A stretch of 64,000 nt of DNA, from positions 186,001 through 250,000 of the forward strand of contig NZ_CAMFKO010000001.1 in NCBI RefSeq assembly GCF_945957265.1, in the 5' to 3' direction. Below are positions 7,509-15,042 of the stretch, in pieces (the first letter of the stretch is position 1; each line of letters opens with the position of its first letter). Source of the stretch: an uncultured Dechloromonas sp. (lineage in GTDB: Bacteria; Pseudomonadota; Gammaproteobacteria; Burkholderiales; Rhodocyclaceae). A model generated the notes under the pieces. The model saw only the letters and a program-made list of their open reading frames with translations, was not told the DNA's origin and did not search any database. The position numbers and the translations under genes are program-made.

Positions 7509-8399
7509 ATGACAATCGACCTTCGCCAGCTCCGCTACTTCGTGACCTTGGCCGACACTCTCCATTTCGGCCGTGCCGCCACGCTGTTGCACATCTCGCA
7601 ACCCCCCCTCAGCCGGCAAGTGGCGGCCCTGGAAGAAGAGCTCTGCGTCTCGCTGCTGAAGCGTTCGACGCGCTTGGTCGAACTGACCGCCGCCGGTCGA
7701 CATTTCCACGAGCAGGCAAAGCGCATCATTGCCGGGCTGGATACGGCGGTGCGCAGCACTCAGGCCATTGAACGCGGCGAGCTTGGCGTGCTGCGCGTCG
7801 GCTTCACTATGGCTGCAGCGTGGAGCGTGCTTCCACCGTTGATTAAGCGTTACAGCGATGCTTTTCCGCAGGCTGATGTTCAGTTGAGCGAGGTACTACC
7901 CAAGGAGCTGAACGATGCATTGATGTCGGGCAACGTGGATGTGGGCATTGCCTTTCCATGGCAGCGGCCGCCGGGACTGGAATACCTGGCTGTGCACACC
8001 GAGCCGCTATGTGCTGTGGTGCCGAGCGACCATCGTTTGGCGCAAGGCGATGAAATTGCGGTTAGTGACCTGGCTGGAGAGCCTTTCATCACCTTCCCGG
8101 CGACCACGGCACCGGCGCTCCATGAACTGGTTATTGGGTGCTGCCGCGAACATGGCTTCGAACCGCGTATTCGACTGGAAACCCATCTGCAACAAAGCAT
8201 CGTCAATCTGGTTGCAGAAGGACTCGGCGTGTCATTGGTTCCCCAGTCGATGAGCAAGATGCGACTGGCCGGGGCAAAATTCCTGCCGGTATCCGGTACT
8301 CGGATGGTTGAGCAGGGGGTTATATGGGCAGCGGGCAACGACAGTCCTTGCCTGGCGCGGTTTCTGGAATGTGCACGTGCTTTTGGTGGGCTGGCTTAG
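7509..8399 (+). CDS. LysR-type transcriptional regulator
   Basis: A 296-residue LTTR. Winged helix-turn-helix at residues 1-60 (LRQLRYFVTLADTLHFGRAA, SQPPLSRQVAALEEEL), followed by a linker helix and a two-lobe substrate-binding domain from about residue 90 (LRVGFTMAAAWSVLPPL to the C-terminus). The effector is probably a small organic acid or aromatic compound. It is divergent to the AEC transporter with 95 bases between the starts, the classic LysR arrangement of autoregulation plus activation of the neighbour. The intergenic bases 7450-7500 are AT-rich and could hold the operator, but I cannot fix a single T-N11-A site. Confidence 0.9.
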   Translation: MTIDLRQLRYFVTLADTLHFGRAATLLHISQPPLSRQVAALEEELCVSLLKRSTRLVELTAAGRHFHEQAKRIIAGLDTAVRSTQAIERGELGVLRVGFTMAAAWSVLPPLIKRYSDAFPQADVQLSEVLPKELNDALMSGNVDVGIAFPWQRPPGLEYLAVHTEPLCAVVPSDHRLAQGDEIAVSDLAGEPFITFPATTAPALHELVIGCCREHGFEPRIRLETHLQQSIVNLVAEGLGVSLVPQSMSKMRLAGAKFLPVSGTRMVEQGVIWAAGNDSPCLARFLECARAFGGLA

Positions 8400-8577
8400 G
8401 GGCACACCGGCCGTTCAAATGACGGCTTTGCCGATGGGGCGAACTTCCGCTTCTGGCCGGGAACTGCCTGATGCCAACTGGTTGCCGTAACGTAGGGCAG
8501 CCCTCGACCCATTGCTGCCGATTACTGTTCTCAGGCAGCACGGCTGCAATCAAGTACGACCAGTCATTCAAGCTCGG

Positions 8578-9279
8578 CTACGGGTTGTCTTGAGTTTTGA
8601 GGAGTTTGGACACGCTCGGAATCCGAATTTTCTTGCCATGCACCTCGAGCAGCCCGCTATCCGCCAGGTCGTGCAAAACTCTGGAAAAGTGTTCCTGGGT
8701 GATGTTGAGGCGTGAGGCAATGACCCCTTTGCCTGCAGTGAGCTCAAACTCCAGTTTGTCTGAGTCTATTGCTGCCTGAGGCACCTGGGTCATCAGATAT
8801 CCAATAATTCGTTGTTTGGCTGATTGCAACGAGTACGCTTCGACGTCCGTCATCAAGTCGTGAGTGCGTTTTGCCAGCCCCGCCAACATCTTCCTAGTGA
8901 ATTCGTAGTCGTGTTCCAACTCATTCAGGATGGCAGCCTTGGGGACATGAATCAGCATCGAATCCTGCAGCGCTTGAGCAAAGACAATATAGGTCCGGTC
9001 CAAAAACATAATGGCTTCGCCAAAGCTTTGACCCTGCTGAATTATTTCCACAATCTTCTCGTTGCCCTGAGAGGATGTGAATGCAAGTTTGACCTGGCCG
9101 AAAACCAGAAGATGAAAGCCCGTACAAGCATCTCCGGCACGAAAGAGTACATCGCCTTTTTGCGCGTGGATAAGCTTGGAGCAACTGGCAATGTGTTCGA
9201 TATCGCTGGCAGCCATGCCAGCAAACAGGGGCAAGTGAGCCAGGTGGCTTTCGAGGCTAATTGACTTGTGGTCGCGCAT
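8578..9279 (-). CDS. Crp/Fnr-family regulator, Dnr-like (no Fe-S cysteines)
   Basis: A 233-residue protein with an N-terminal cyclic-nucleotide-like beta roll (residues 15-130), a dimer helix and a C-terminal winged helix. The recognition helix reads ITQEHFSRVL, i.e. the E-x-x-S-R pattern that reads the TTGAT half-site in FNR-type regulators. The N-terminal cysteine cluster of FNR is absent; only scattered Cys (C33, C52) occur, so it is not an Fe-S oxygen sensor and resembles DNR-type regulators that sense NO through haem, or other effectors. A perfect FNR-type box lies 39 bases upstream of the start, suggesting auto- or cross-regulation. No denitrification genes are adjacent. Confidence 0.88.
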   Translation of the reverse strand: MRDHKSISLESHLAHLPLFAGMAASDIEHIASCSKLIHAQKGDVLFRAGDACTGFHLLVFGQVKLAFTSSQGNEKIVEIIQQGQSFGEAIMFLDRTYIVFAQALQDSMLIHVPKAAILNELEHDYEFTRKMLAGLAKRTHDLMTDVEAYSLQSAKQRIIGYLMTQVPQAAIDSDKLEFELTAGKGVIASRLNITQEHFSRVLHDLADSGLLEVHGKKIRIPSVSKLLKTQDNP

Positions 9280-9317
9280 ATTCGTCCCGAGACAAACGAC
9301 AATTCGCCTATCATAGT

Positions 9318-9331
9318 TTGATTTGCATCAA
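9318..9331 (-). promoter_or_regulatory. FNR/DNR-type binding site
   Basis: ttgat-ttgc-atcaa is an exact TTGAT-N4-ATCAA dyad. It is 39 bases upstream of the Dnr-like start codon at 9279 and the encoded regulator has the matching E-x-x-S-R recognition helix. Confidence 0.75.
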
Positions 9332-9490
9332 AATTGAATCTGGCATTCGCTTTTCTAGTAACATTGTGGCGAACGCTCTTGAATTTGCTTGATGCGCGGG
9401 CGTCATGAAAAACAACCAGGTGAGCGAAAGACCCCGTCGGTTGCACTCTACGCAAAGCATATTAGGAAAATATGAATTGGTCGCCTATAC

Positions 9491-9514
9491 TTGTTAGTAA
9501 TCTATTACTTACAA
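9491..9514 (+). promoter_or_regulatory. Probable TetR operator
   Basis: A 24-base imperfect palindrome, ttgttagtaa-tcta-ttacttacaa, with one mismatch between 10-base arms. It ends 6 bases before the tetR start codon, so binding would block initiation of the tetR-hlyD-permease-ATPase operon. Confidence 0.65.
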
Positions 9515-9520
9515 GCGGCC

Positions 9521-10126
9521 ATGTCTATAAACCCTCGTCAATCCACAGAGTTACGCCAGGCAGAAATCATCGCCACTATGGTTCGGCTTTCAGCCGAGCG
9601 CAGCCCCGCAGACATTACGACGACGGACATTGCCAAAGCCATGGGGGTTAGTCAGGGAGCACTTTTTCGGCACTTCGCCACCAAGGAAGCTATCCGCCTG
9701 GCCGTGGTCGAATGGATAGATGAGCATTTGATGTTCGAACTACTGGCTGCCAAGGAGCGCTCCCCTGATGCGCTGACTGCCCTCAAGGCCATGTTCATGG
9801 CTCACGTCGGCTTTGCCAAAGCACACCCCGGAGCGCCTCGTCTCATTTTTGGCGAGCTTCAGCAACCTGCTTCATCACCCGTCAAGCAGCGGGTTCAGCA
9901 AATCATGCAGCGCTATCGGCAAACCCTTTCCCAAACCCTGGCCGCGGCTATTGAGGCGAAGTTGATTCGCGCCAATGCCGATTGCGCAGCGGCGGCAGCC
10001 CTGTTCCTTGGGGCCATTCAGGGCTTGGTCATTCAATCCATGCTCAGCGGACACACTGAGCAGATGGAGCTACAGGCGGTCGGCGTTCTGGACCTTTATC
10101 TTGCCGCCCTTGGGGTCAAGTCATGA
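9521..10126 (+). CDS. TetR/AcrR-family repressor
   Basis: A 201-residue regulator from ATG 9521. The N-terminal three-helix DNA-binding domain shows TTDIAKAMGVSQGALFRHFATKEAI (residues 30-54), a textbook TetR HTH with F-x-H-F in the third helix. The C-terminal alpha-helical ligand pocket (about 70-201) is unassigned. Its stop overlaps the hlyD start (ATGA at 10123-10126), so it is the first gene of the exporter operon and almost certainly represses it via the palindrome just upstream. Inducer unknown; presumably the exported compound or a related toxicant. Confidence 0.92.
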   Translation: MSINPRQSTELRQAEIIATMVRLSAERSPADITTTDIAKAMGVSQGALFRHFATKEAIRLAVVEWIDEHLMFELLAAKERSPDALTALKAMFMAHVGFAKAHPGAPRLIFGELQQPASSPVKQRVQQIMQRYRQTLSQTLAAAIEAKLIRANADCAAAAALFLGAIQGLVIQSMLSGHTEQMELQAVGVLDLYLAALGVKS

Positions 10127-11313
10127 AGCTAAATGGTTTTCTCAGCCGCAAGTTTGGCCTGGTGGCTTTTGCCGTGCTTCTTCTGCTCGGATTTGGTTTT
10201 GTCGTCGCCCGGTCAGGCCCACTGGCGCCAACCAAGGTCACCATCACTCGGGTCGAAACCGGGAGCCTGTCGTCATCCCTGTTCGGTATTGGCACGGTCG
10301 AAGCGCGACGCAGCTATTTTATTGGCCCAACGGCGGCTGGTCGCGTCAAAGCAGTTCATGTCGATGTGGGCGAACACGTCAAGGCCGGACAACTGCTGGC
10401 AGAAATCGACCCTGTTGACCTGGACGAACGACTCCGTTCCCTTGATGCCTCGTACGCTCGGGCATCCAGCGCGGTTTTGGCGGCTGACGCTCAGCGCAAG
10501 GATGTTCTGGCCCGCCAGACGGTTGCCGGCTTGAATGCAAAGCGCTATCGCGACCTTGGCGACAAACATTTCGTCAGCCCGAGCGCTGTTGAAAGCAAAC
10601 AACAGGAACTGACATCGGCTCAGGCAGCCGTCGATGCAAGCGAAGCCAACCTGCAAAGCGCCCGGCAGGAGGTCGTCCGCCTGAAGGCTGACCAGGATGC
10701 TTTGCGGCAGCAACGGAATAACCTGCGCCTGGTCGCACCCGTTGACGGCGTGCTGACCAGCCGTGATGCTGAAGCTGGCTCGACAGTCGTTGCAGGGCAA
10801 TCAGTGCTCAAGTTGATAGAGCCCAGCAGTCTCTGGGTCAAGGTCCGGCTGGACCAGGGGCGGTCCCGCGGCCTGGCTGCTGGACAAGCCGCAAGCATTG
10901 CCCTGCGCAGCAATCCGGGAATGCCATTAACCGGCAAGGTAGTCAGGATTGAACCGGTCAGTGACAGCGTGACCGAGGAGCGCATCACCCTGATTACCTT
11001 CGACCAGATTCCTCCTGGCCTGAGCATTGGCGAGATGGCCGAGGTGACCGTTCAAACGGCAGCCAATCAATCTGGCCTGACACTGCCCAATGCAGCCATC
11101 AAACAAATGCCTGAGGGTTCTGGTGTCTGGAAACTACGCGATGGCAAGCCCGTCTTTGTCGCCATCAAACTCGGCACCAGCACCCTGGATGGTGCGGTGC
11201 AGGTACTGGAAGGACTTGGCGCAGGTGACGAAATCATCGTTTTCAGCGAGCGCGAGCTGTCTGAAGGTAGCCGTGTCAAAGTTGTCGAACAACTGGCAGG
11301 ACAACGCCAGTGA
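10123..11313 (+). CDS. HlyD/MacA-type periplasmic adaptor of an ABC exporter
   Basis: 396 residues with one N-terminal membrane anchor (about 9-30), then a lipoyl-like barrel-sandwich half (VKAVHVDVGEHVKAGQLLAEIDP), a long coiled-coil hairpin (about 105-195, heptads rich in Ala, Gln and Arg), the second half-lipoyl motif (LRLVAPVDGVLTSRDAEAG) and beta-barrel and membrane-proximal domains. Such membrane-fusion proteins join an inner-membrane pump to an outer-membrane channel; no TolC gene is adjacent, so a housekeeping TolC would be used. It is the second gene in a tetR-hlyD-permease-ATPase operon, overlapping both neighbours by 4 bases. The set resembles DevBCA/MacAB-like exporters. Confidence 0.9.
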   Translation: MKLNGFLSRKFGLVAFAVLLLLGFGFVVARSGPLAPTKVTITRVETGSLSSSLFGIGTVEARRSYFIGPTAAGRVKAVHVDVGEHVKAGQLLAEIDPVDLDERLRSLDASYARASSAVLAADAQRKDVLARQTVAGLNAKRYRDLGDKHFVSPSAVESKQQELTSAQAAVDASEANLQSARQEVVRLKADQDALRQQRNNLRLVAPVDGVLTSRDAEAGSTVVAGQSVLKLIEPSSLWVKVRLDQGRSRGLAAGQAASIALRSNPGMPLTGKVVRIEPVSDSVTEERITLITFDQIPPGLSIGEMAEVTVQTAANQSGLTLPNAAIKQMPEGSGVWKLRDGKPVFVAIKLGTSTLDGAVQVLEGLGAGDEIIVFSERELSEGSRVKVVEQLAGQRQ

Positions 11314-12503
11314 TAAGTCTGGCCGGGCGCGACATCCTGCATTCCTGGTCGAAGTTCGTGTTGACCGGAATCGGTCTTGGCTTGCTGATTGGCGTGACGC
11401 TGACCATGGCCGGAGTTTATCGAGGTATGGTCGATGATGCCAAGGCGCTGCTCAACAACAGTGGCGCTGACTTGTGGGTCGTTCAGCAGGACACGCAGGG
11501 GCCTTATGCGGAGTCCTCGAGCATCCATGATGACGTGTACCGTTCAATGCTCAGCCTGTCGGGCGTGGCTCGCGCCGCCAACGTGACTTATCTGACCATG
11601 CAGGTTCGTCTGGACAATACCGATGTGCGTGCGATGGTTGTAGGTTTCGAGCCAGGGCAGCCGGGAGAGCCCGGCTACCTGATTGCCGGACGTCACATTA
11701 CCCGTAACCATTACGAGGCCGTCGCCGACGTCAAAACCGGGTTCCAACTGGGCGATAGCATTCGGATTCGTCGGCACGACTACCGGGTCGTCGGCCTGAC
11801 CAAACGCATGGTTTCGTCCGGCGGCGACCCCATGGTCTTCATTCCGCTGAAGGATGCACAGGAGGCACAGTTCCTGAAGGACAACGATGCCATCCTCAAT
11901 GAGCGGGCAAGAACAACGGCCAATCCGACATTGAATCGCCCGGGCGTGCCGGGTTTGCTCGAGGCCATCCAGGCATCGCAGAACGCGAATCGCAACGTCA
12001 ATGCCGTGCTGGTCCAGGTGTCTCCAGGAAGTCACCCCGAGACCGTCGCAAATGAAGTCAGGCGCTGGAAGCACTTGCAGGCTTTCACCCGGCTTCAAAT
12101 GGAAGAAATTCTGGTGTCCAAGCTGATTGCTACTTCTGCCAAACAAATCGCGATGTTTCTGGTCATTCTCGCGGTGGTCAGCGCGGCCATCGTCGCTTTC
12201 ATCATTTACACGATGACCTTGGGCAAAATTCGTGAGATTGCCGTGTTGAAGTTGATAGGCACGCGTAACCGGACCATTGCCGGCATGATTCTTCAGCAGG
12301 CGCTGGGCCTGGGGCTTATCGGCTTTCTGGTTGGCAAGGTTTCGGCAACCGTATGGGCGCCATTCTTTCCCAAGTATGTTCTGCTGGAGCCCGGCGATGC
12401 TGCGCGCGGCTTTGTCGTGGTCATGGTTATTTGTGCGCTGGCAAGCACGTTGGCGATTCGGGCTGCCCTGCACGTAGACCCTGCCACCGCCATTGGAGGA
12501 TGA
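11310..12503 (+). CDS. FtsX/DevC-type ABC exporter permease
   Basis: 397 residues starting at GTG 11310, inside the hlyD stop. Topology: one N-terminal helix (about 16-38), a large periplasmic domain of the MacB-core type (40-270), and three C-terminal helices (about 273-297, 325-345, 364-386) forming the FtsX domain, with the LGKIREIAVLKLIGTRNRTIAGMILQQ coupling helix. This four-helix layout with a single ATPase partner is that of MacB/DevC/LolE mechanotransmission exporters, which move substrate from the periplasm through TolC rather than across the inner membrane. Substrate unknown; glycolipids, siderophores and peptide toxins are precedents in the family. Confidence 0.88.
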   Translation: MISLAGRDILHSWSKFVLTGIGLGLLIGVTLTMAGVYRGMVDDAKALLNNSGADLWVVQQDTQGPYAESSSIHDDVYRSMLSLSGVARAANVTYLTMQVRLDNTDVRAMVVGFEPGQPGEPGYLIAGRHITRNHYEAVADVKTGFQLGDSIRIRRHDYRVVGLTKRMVSSGGDPMVFIPLKDAQEAQFLKDNDAILNERARTTANPTLNRPGVPGLLEAIQASQNANRNVNAVLVQVSPGSHPETVANEVRRWKHLQAFTRLQMEEILVSKLIATSAKQIAMFLVILAVVSAAIVAFIIYTMTLGKIREIAVLKLIGTRNRTIAGMILQQALGLGLIGFLVGKVSATVWAPFFPKYVLLEPGDAARGFVVVMVICALASTLAIRAALHVDPATAIGG

Positions 12504-12504
12504 G

Positions 12505-13209
12505 ATGGACGGTTTCGGCATTCGTATCGAAGGTTTGAGCAAGCGCTACGGTGAGGGCGATACCGCAGTCGACGCCTTGAAAGATGTCAATATGACCGTC
12601 GCCCCAGGTGAGGTGGTTGGCTTGATTGGCCCCTCTGGTTCCGGAAAAAGCACCTTGCTCAAATGCCTGGGCGCGGTGATTGAGCCGACAACCGGCAAGA
12701 TGACCCTGGGTGATGAGGTCATCTACGACAATGGCTGGAAGATTCCGGACCTGCGCGCCTTGCGCCGCGACCGAATCGGGTTCGTATTTCAGGCCCCCTA
12801 CCTGATTCCATTCCTCGATGTCATCGACAATGTGGCCCTGTTACCCATGCTGGCAGGCAGACCGAATGGGGAATCGAGAAAGCGTGCACTCGAGTTGCTT
12901 GAAGCGCTTGATGTCGGGCACCGCGCCAAGGCCCAGCCATCGCAACTGTCGGGAGGGGAGCAACAACGCGTGGCAATTGCCCGGGCCCTGGCGAATCAGC
13001 CGCCCGTCATCCTCGCCGATGAGCCGACCGCACCTTTGGACAGCGAACGCGCCTTGAGTGTCGTGCGCATCCTCAACCAGATGGCGCAGCAGTTCAATAC
13101 GGCCATCATCGTGGTGACCCACGATGAGAAAATCATTCCTACCTTCAAGCGGATTTACCACATTCGCGATGGCAAAACCTTTGAAGAAAAAGGCCAGGCT
13201 CTGAGCTGA
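12505..13209 (+). CDS. ABC exporter ATPase subunit
   Basis: 234 residues from ATG 12505, placed 6 bases after a GGAGG (12495-12499) that lies inside the permease stop region; the TTG at 12493 gives a longer frame but has no SD. Walker A GPSGSGKST at 42-50, signature LSGGEQQRVA, Walker B VILADEP and H-loop VVTHD are all intact, so it is a functional ATPase of the MacB/LolD group. One small oddity is ADEPTAPLD, with Ala-Pro where most have Gly-Asn/Ala before LD. Last gene of the tetR operon; a wide inverted repeat follows at 13219-13279. Confidence 0.93.
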   Translation: MDGFGIRIEGLSKRYGEGDTAVDALKDVNMTVAPGEVVGLIGPSGSGKSTLLKCLGAVIEPTTGKMTLGDEVIYDNGWKIPDLRALRRDRIGFVFQAPYLIPFLDVIDNVALLPMLAGRPNGESRKRALELLEALDVGHRAKAQPSQLSGGEQQRVAIARALANQPPVILADEPTAPLDSERALSVVRILNQMAQQFNTAIIVVTHDEKIIPTFKRIYHIRDGKTFEEKGQALS

Positions 13210-13218
13210 GTCTCAGAT

Positions 13219-13279
13219 AGGCGGGCAGACAATGCCCTATTTCAAGCGAAATCAGATGCTGCGCCCGTTTTGCCCGCCT
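13219..13279 (+). repeat. Inverted repeat after the exporter operon
   Basis: aggcgggca (13219-13227) and tgcccgcct (13271-13279) are exact complements around a 43-base loop. It begins 10 bases after the ATPase stop. No T tract follows directly, so it may be an mRNA-stabilising stem or a weak terminator. Confidence 0.35.
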
Positions 13280-13359
13280 CTCCTGGCCGCAAGTATTGGT
13301 GGCTAACCATTTGCAGATGACTAGTTAATCAGAGTTCATCCCTGGCGCATCATGATTCT

Positions 13360-13842
13360 TCAGCCTTTGGCGGCTTTCCAACCCGTATGCTGGAAATATT
13401 TTCCATATGCCTTCAGAGCTTCAAGTGCTTGCACCGCGCCATCGTGGCGCGACTTTGAAGTTTTTCCTCTCATGGTCTCGGCGCCTTCCATCAGGTCTGC
13501 AATAACCAAGTGAAGCATCGCATCAGCCTGGGGCTCGAGTTTGCAATTCTGAATTGCATAGGCCACCTTTTCACTGATTGTCGTCGCTAATGCTTGATAG
13601 TCGTCGTTGCCGTATTGATTCTTGTGAATCGCCGGTATTGCCTTCGCCATCGCTTGATTGATGTCGTTCATAGCCTGACGCAGCGGCTCATCAGTTGCCC
13701 ATTTTTTTCCAACGTTAAGGTGGAGCTTTGTCGGTTCGACACTCCCATGGCTATGGTTGTGTGCGGCACTTTCAGCTGCGAGGATATTGGGCGAAGCTCC
13801 AAGCGCAATGGCAGTCAGAACTACGGCGAATATGGTTTTCAT
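13360..13842 (-). CDS. Exported His-rich hypothetical protein
   Basis: From ATG 13842 (SD AGGAGA) the product is 160 residues. Residues 1-22 are a signal peptide (TIFAVVLTAIALGASPNILAA). The mature N-terminus carries AAHNHSHG, a likely metal-binding patch, then a conserved-looking LHLNVGKKWATDEPLRQAMNDI segment and an all-helical body; the end reads KSRHDGAVQALEALKAYGKYFQ. I know similar small periplasmic proteins near heavy-metal or redox genes but cannot name a function. An OmpR/PmrA-type direct repeat lies about 50 bases upstream, suggesting two-component control, possibly in response to metal or envelope stress. Confidence 0.7.
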   Translation of the reverse strand: MKTIFAVVLTAIALGASPNILAAESAAHNHSHGSVEPTKLHLNVGKKWATDEPLRQAMNDINQAMAKAIPAIHKNQYGNDDYQALATTISEKVAYAIQNCKLEPQADAMLHLVIADLMEGAETMRGKTSKSRHDGAVQALEALKAYGKYFQHTGWKAAKG

Positions 13843-13892
13843 CGGGTCTCCTATTTCATGGGTGCAATACCCAACCAATATAGTCAACTAAT

Positions 13893-13909
13893 CTTAACGC
13901 AAGCTTAAA
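13893..13909 (-). promoter_or_regulatory. PmrA/QseB-like direct repeat upstream of the His-rich protein
   Basis: On the minus strand TTTAAG-CTTGC-GTTAAG, two six-base half-sites with an 11-base period, the pattern bound by OmpR-family regulators of the PmrA/QseB type. A TATATT-like -10 lies 10 bases downstream (13877-13882), and the start codon is about 50 bases away. Confidence 0.4.
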
Positions 13910-14231
13910 GCCAAGACGGGTTTCCGTTGCTTGTTGAGTCCGCCTACCGAAGATATTTTCAGCCCAAGTTCAAGCATCCTTGGCATAACCCATATTGGTT
14001 ATTCTTTCAATTTTTGTTATGCACTGAGCGATACTTAAGGAACTGATGTATCAGAGTTTATCGTGTAGGCGTTGCGGCGGGTATCGGCTGCTAACCAGTC
14101 ATTCAAATGGCTGCTGATAAAGACAGGCGACCGTCCGCTCATGGCCGGATACGGCCAATGGCTTTAGGTCACATCGATGAGTTTGGGCGGTCAACTCAGA
14201 CGAGCATTTGCAGTTTTGTTATTCTGGTGCC
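13910..14231. other. Intergenic spacer without a gene
   Basis: About 320 AT-rich bases between the divergent His-rich protein and SRAP genes. It contains accagtcattcaa (14094-14106), which recurs at 8559-8571, and a ctcatggccggatacggcca stretch, both perhaps parts of a degraded dispersed repeat. No ORF, LexA box or RNA gene is evident. Confidence 0.4.
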
Positions 14232-14894
14232 ATGTGCTCCCACTACGACCCACAAACAGACCCAGCGCGGCTGCGCACCTATTTTGGTGTCGAGGACCTT
14301 CCTTCGGGTCTGAAAACCAGTCTTTGGCCAGGCTACCACGGTCCATTTGTTCGCAAGCACGAGTTCGCCGATGTCGGTGATGAAGCCGTTCCTTTTCGTG
14401 AGCTGCTGGTCGGCTCCTTTGGCCTTATTCCGCATTGGTCAAAAGATGCCACCATCGCCCGACGGACATACAACGCCCGCTCGGAAACCGTTCACGAGAA
14501 ACCCAGCTATCGAGACGCGTGGCGTCTAGCCCGGCATTGCATCATTCCTGCTGAGGCTATCTACGAGCCAGATTGGCGCTCCGGTAAAGCGGTACCAACC
14601 CGCATCACACGGGCGGATGGCAAGCCGATGGGTATCGCTGGCCTGTGGTCTGTATGGAAGCCGCCGACCGGCGATATAACCCATAGCTTTACGATGCTGA
14701 CCATCAATGCAGACGACCACCCCTTCATGCGGCAGTACCACAAGTCGGAAGACGAGAAGCGGATGGTCGTTATTCTGAGTGAGCATGACTACGAAGCCTG
14801 GCTGAGCGCGCCAGCCAATCAGAGTAGAGATTTTTTGCGTCAGTTTCCCGCGGACAACCTGCTTGGAGAGCAGCCCCAGCAATCGCTTCTTTGA
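14232..14894 (+). CDS. yedK: SRAP-domain protein (YedK/HMCES family)
   Basis: A 220-residue protein from ATG 14232, so that Cys2 (MCSHYD) becomes the N-terminal residue after Met removal. In YedK/HMCES this Cys forms a thiazolidine crosslink with abasic sites in single-stranded DNA and shields them during replication. Other family residues are present: N and R in TYNARSETVHEKPSYRDAW, the catalytic-type E in PAEAIYEP, and H in the HPFMRQYHK region. The frame runs back to 14208 but those residues would bury Cys2. No LexA box is visible upstream. Such genes are common on mobile elements, where they may protect replicating or mobile DNA. Confidence 0.92.
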   Translation: MCSHYDPQTDPARLRTYFGVEDLPSGLKTSLWPGYHGPFVRKHEFADVGDEAVPFRELLVGSFGLIPHWSKDATIARRTYNARSETVHEKPSYRDAWRLARHCIIPAEAIYEPDWRSGKAVPTRITRADGKPMGIAGLWSVWKPPTGDITHSFTMLTINADDHPFMRQYHKSEDEKRMVVILSEHDYEAWLSAPANQSRDFLRQFPADNLLGEQPQQSLL

Positions 14895-15042
14895 GGCTGC
14901 TCTGCCACGACAGCAACGTCTTTTCAGGCAACGGACGGACCGAATAACGCTGACGCAGACAAATCAAGTGCGACTTGGCGAAGCCCACCGGTGAGCGATA
15001 GGCTATCTCGTGTGACTTAATTTTCGCTTTCACTGCGAGGGC

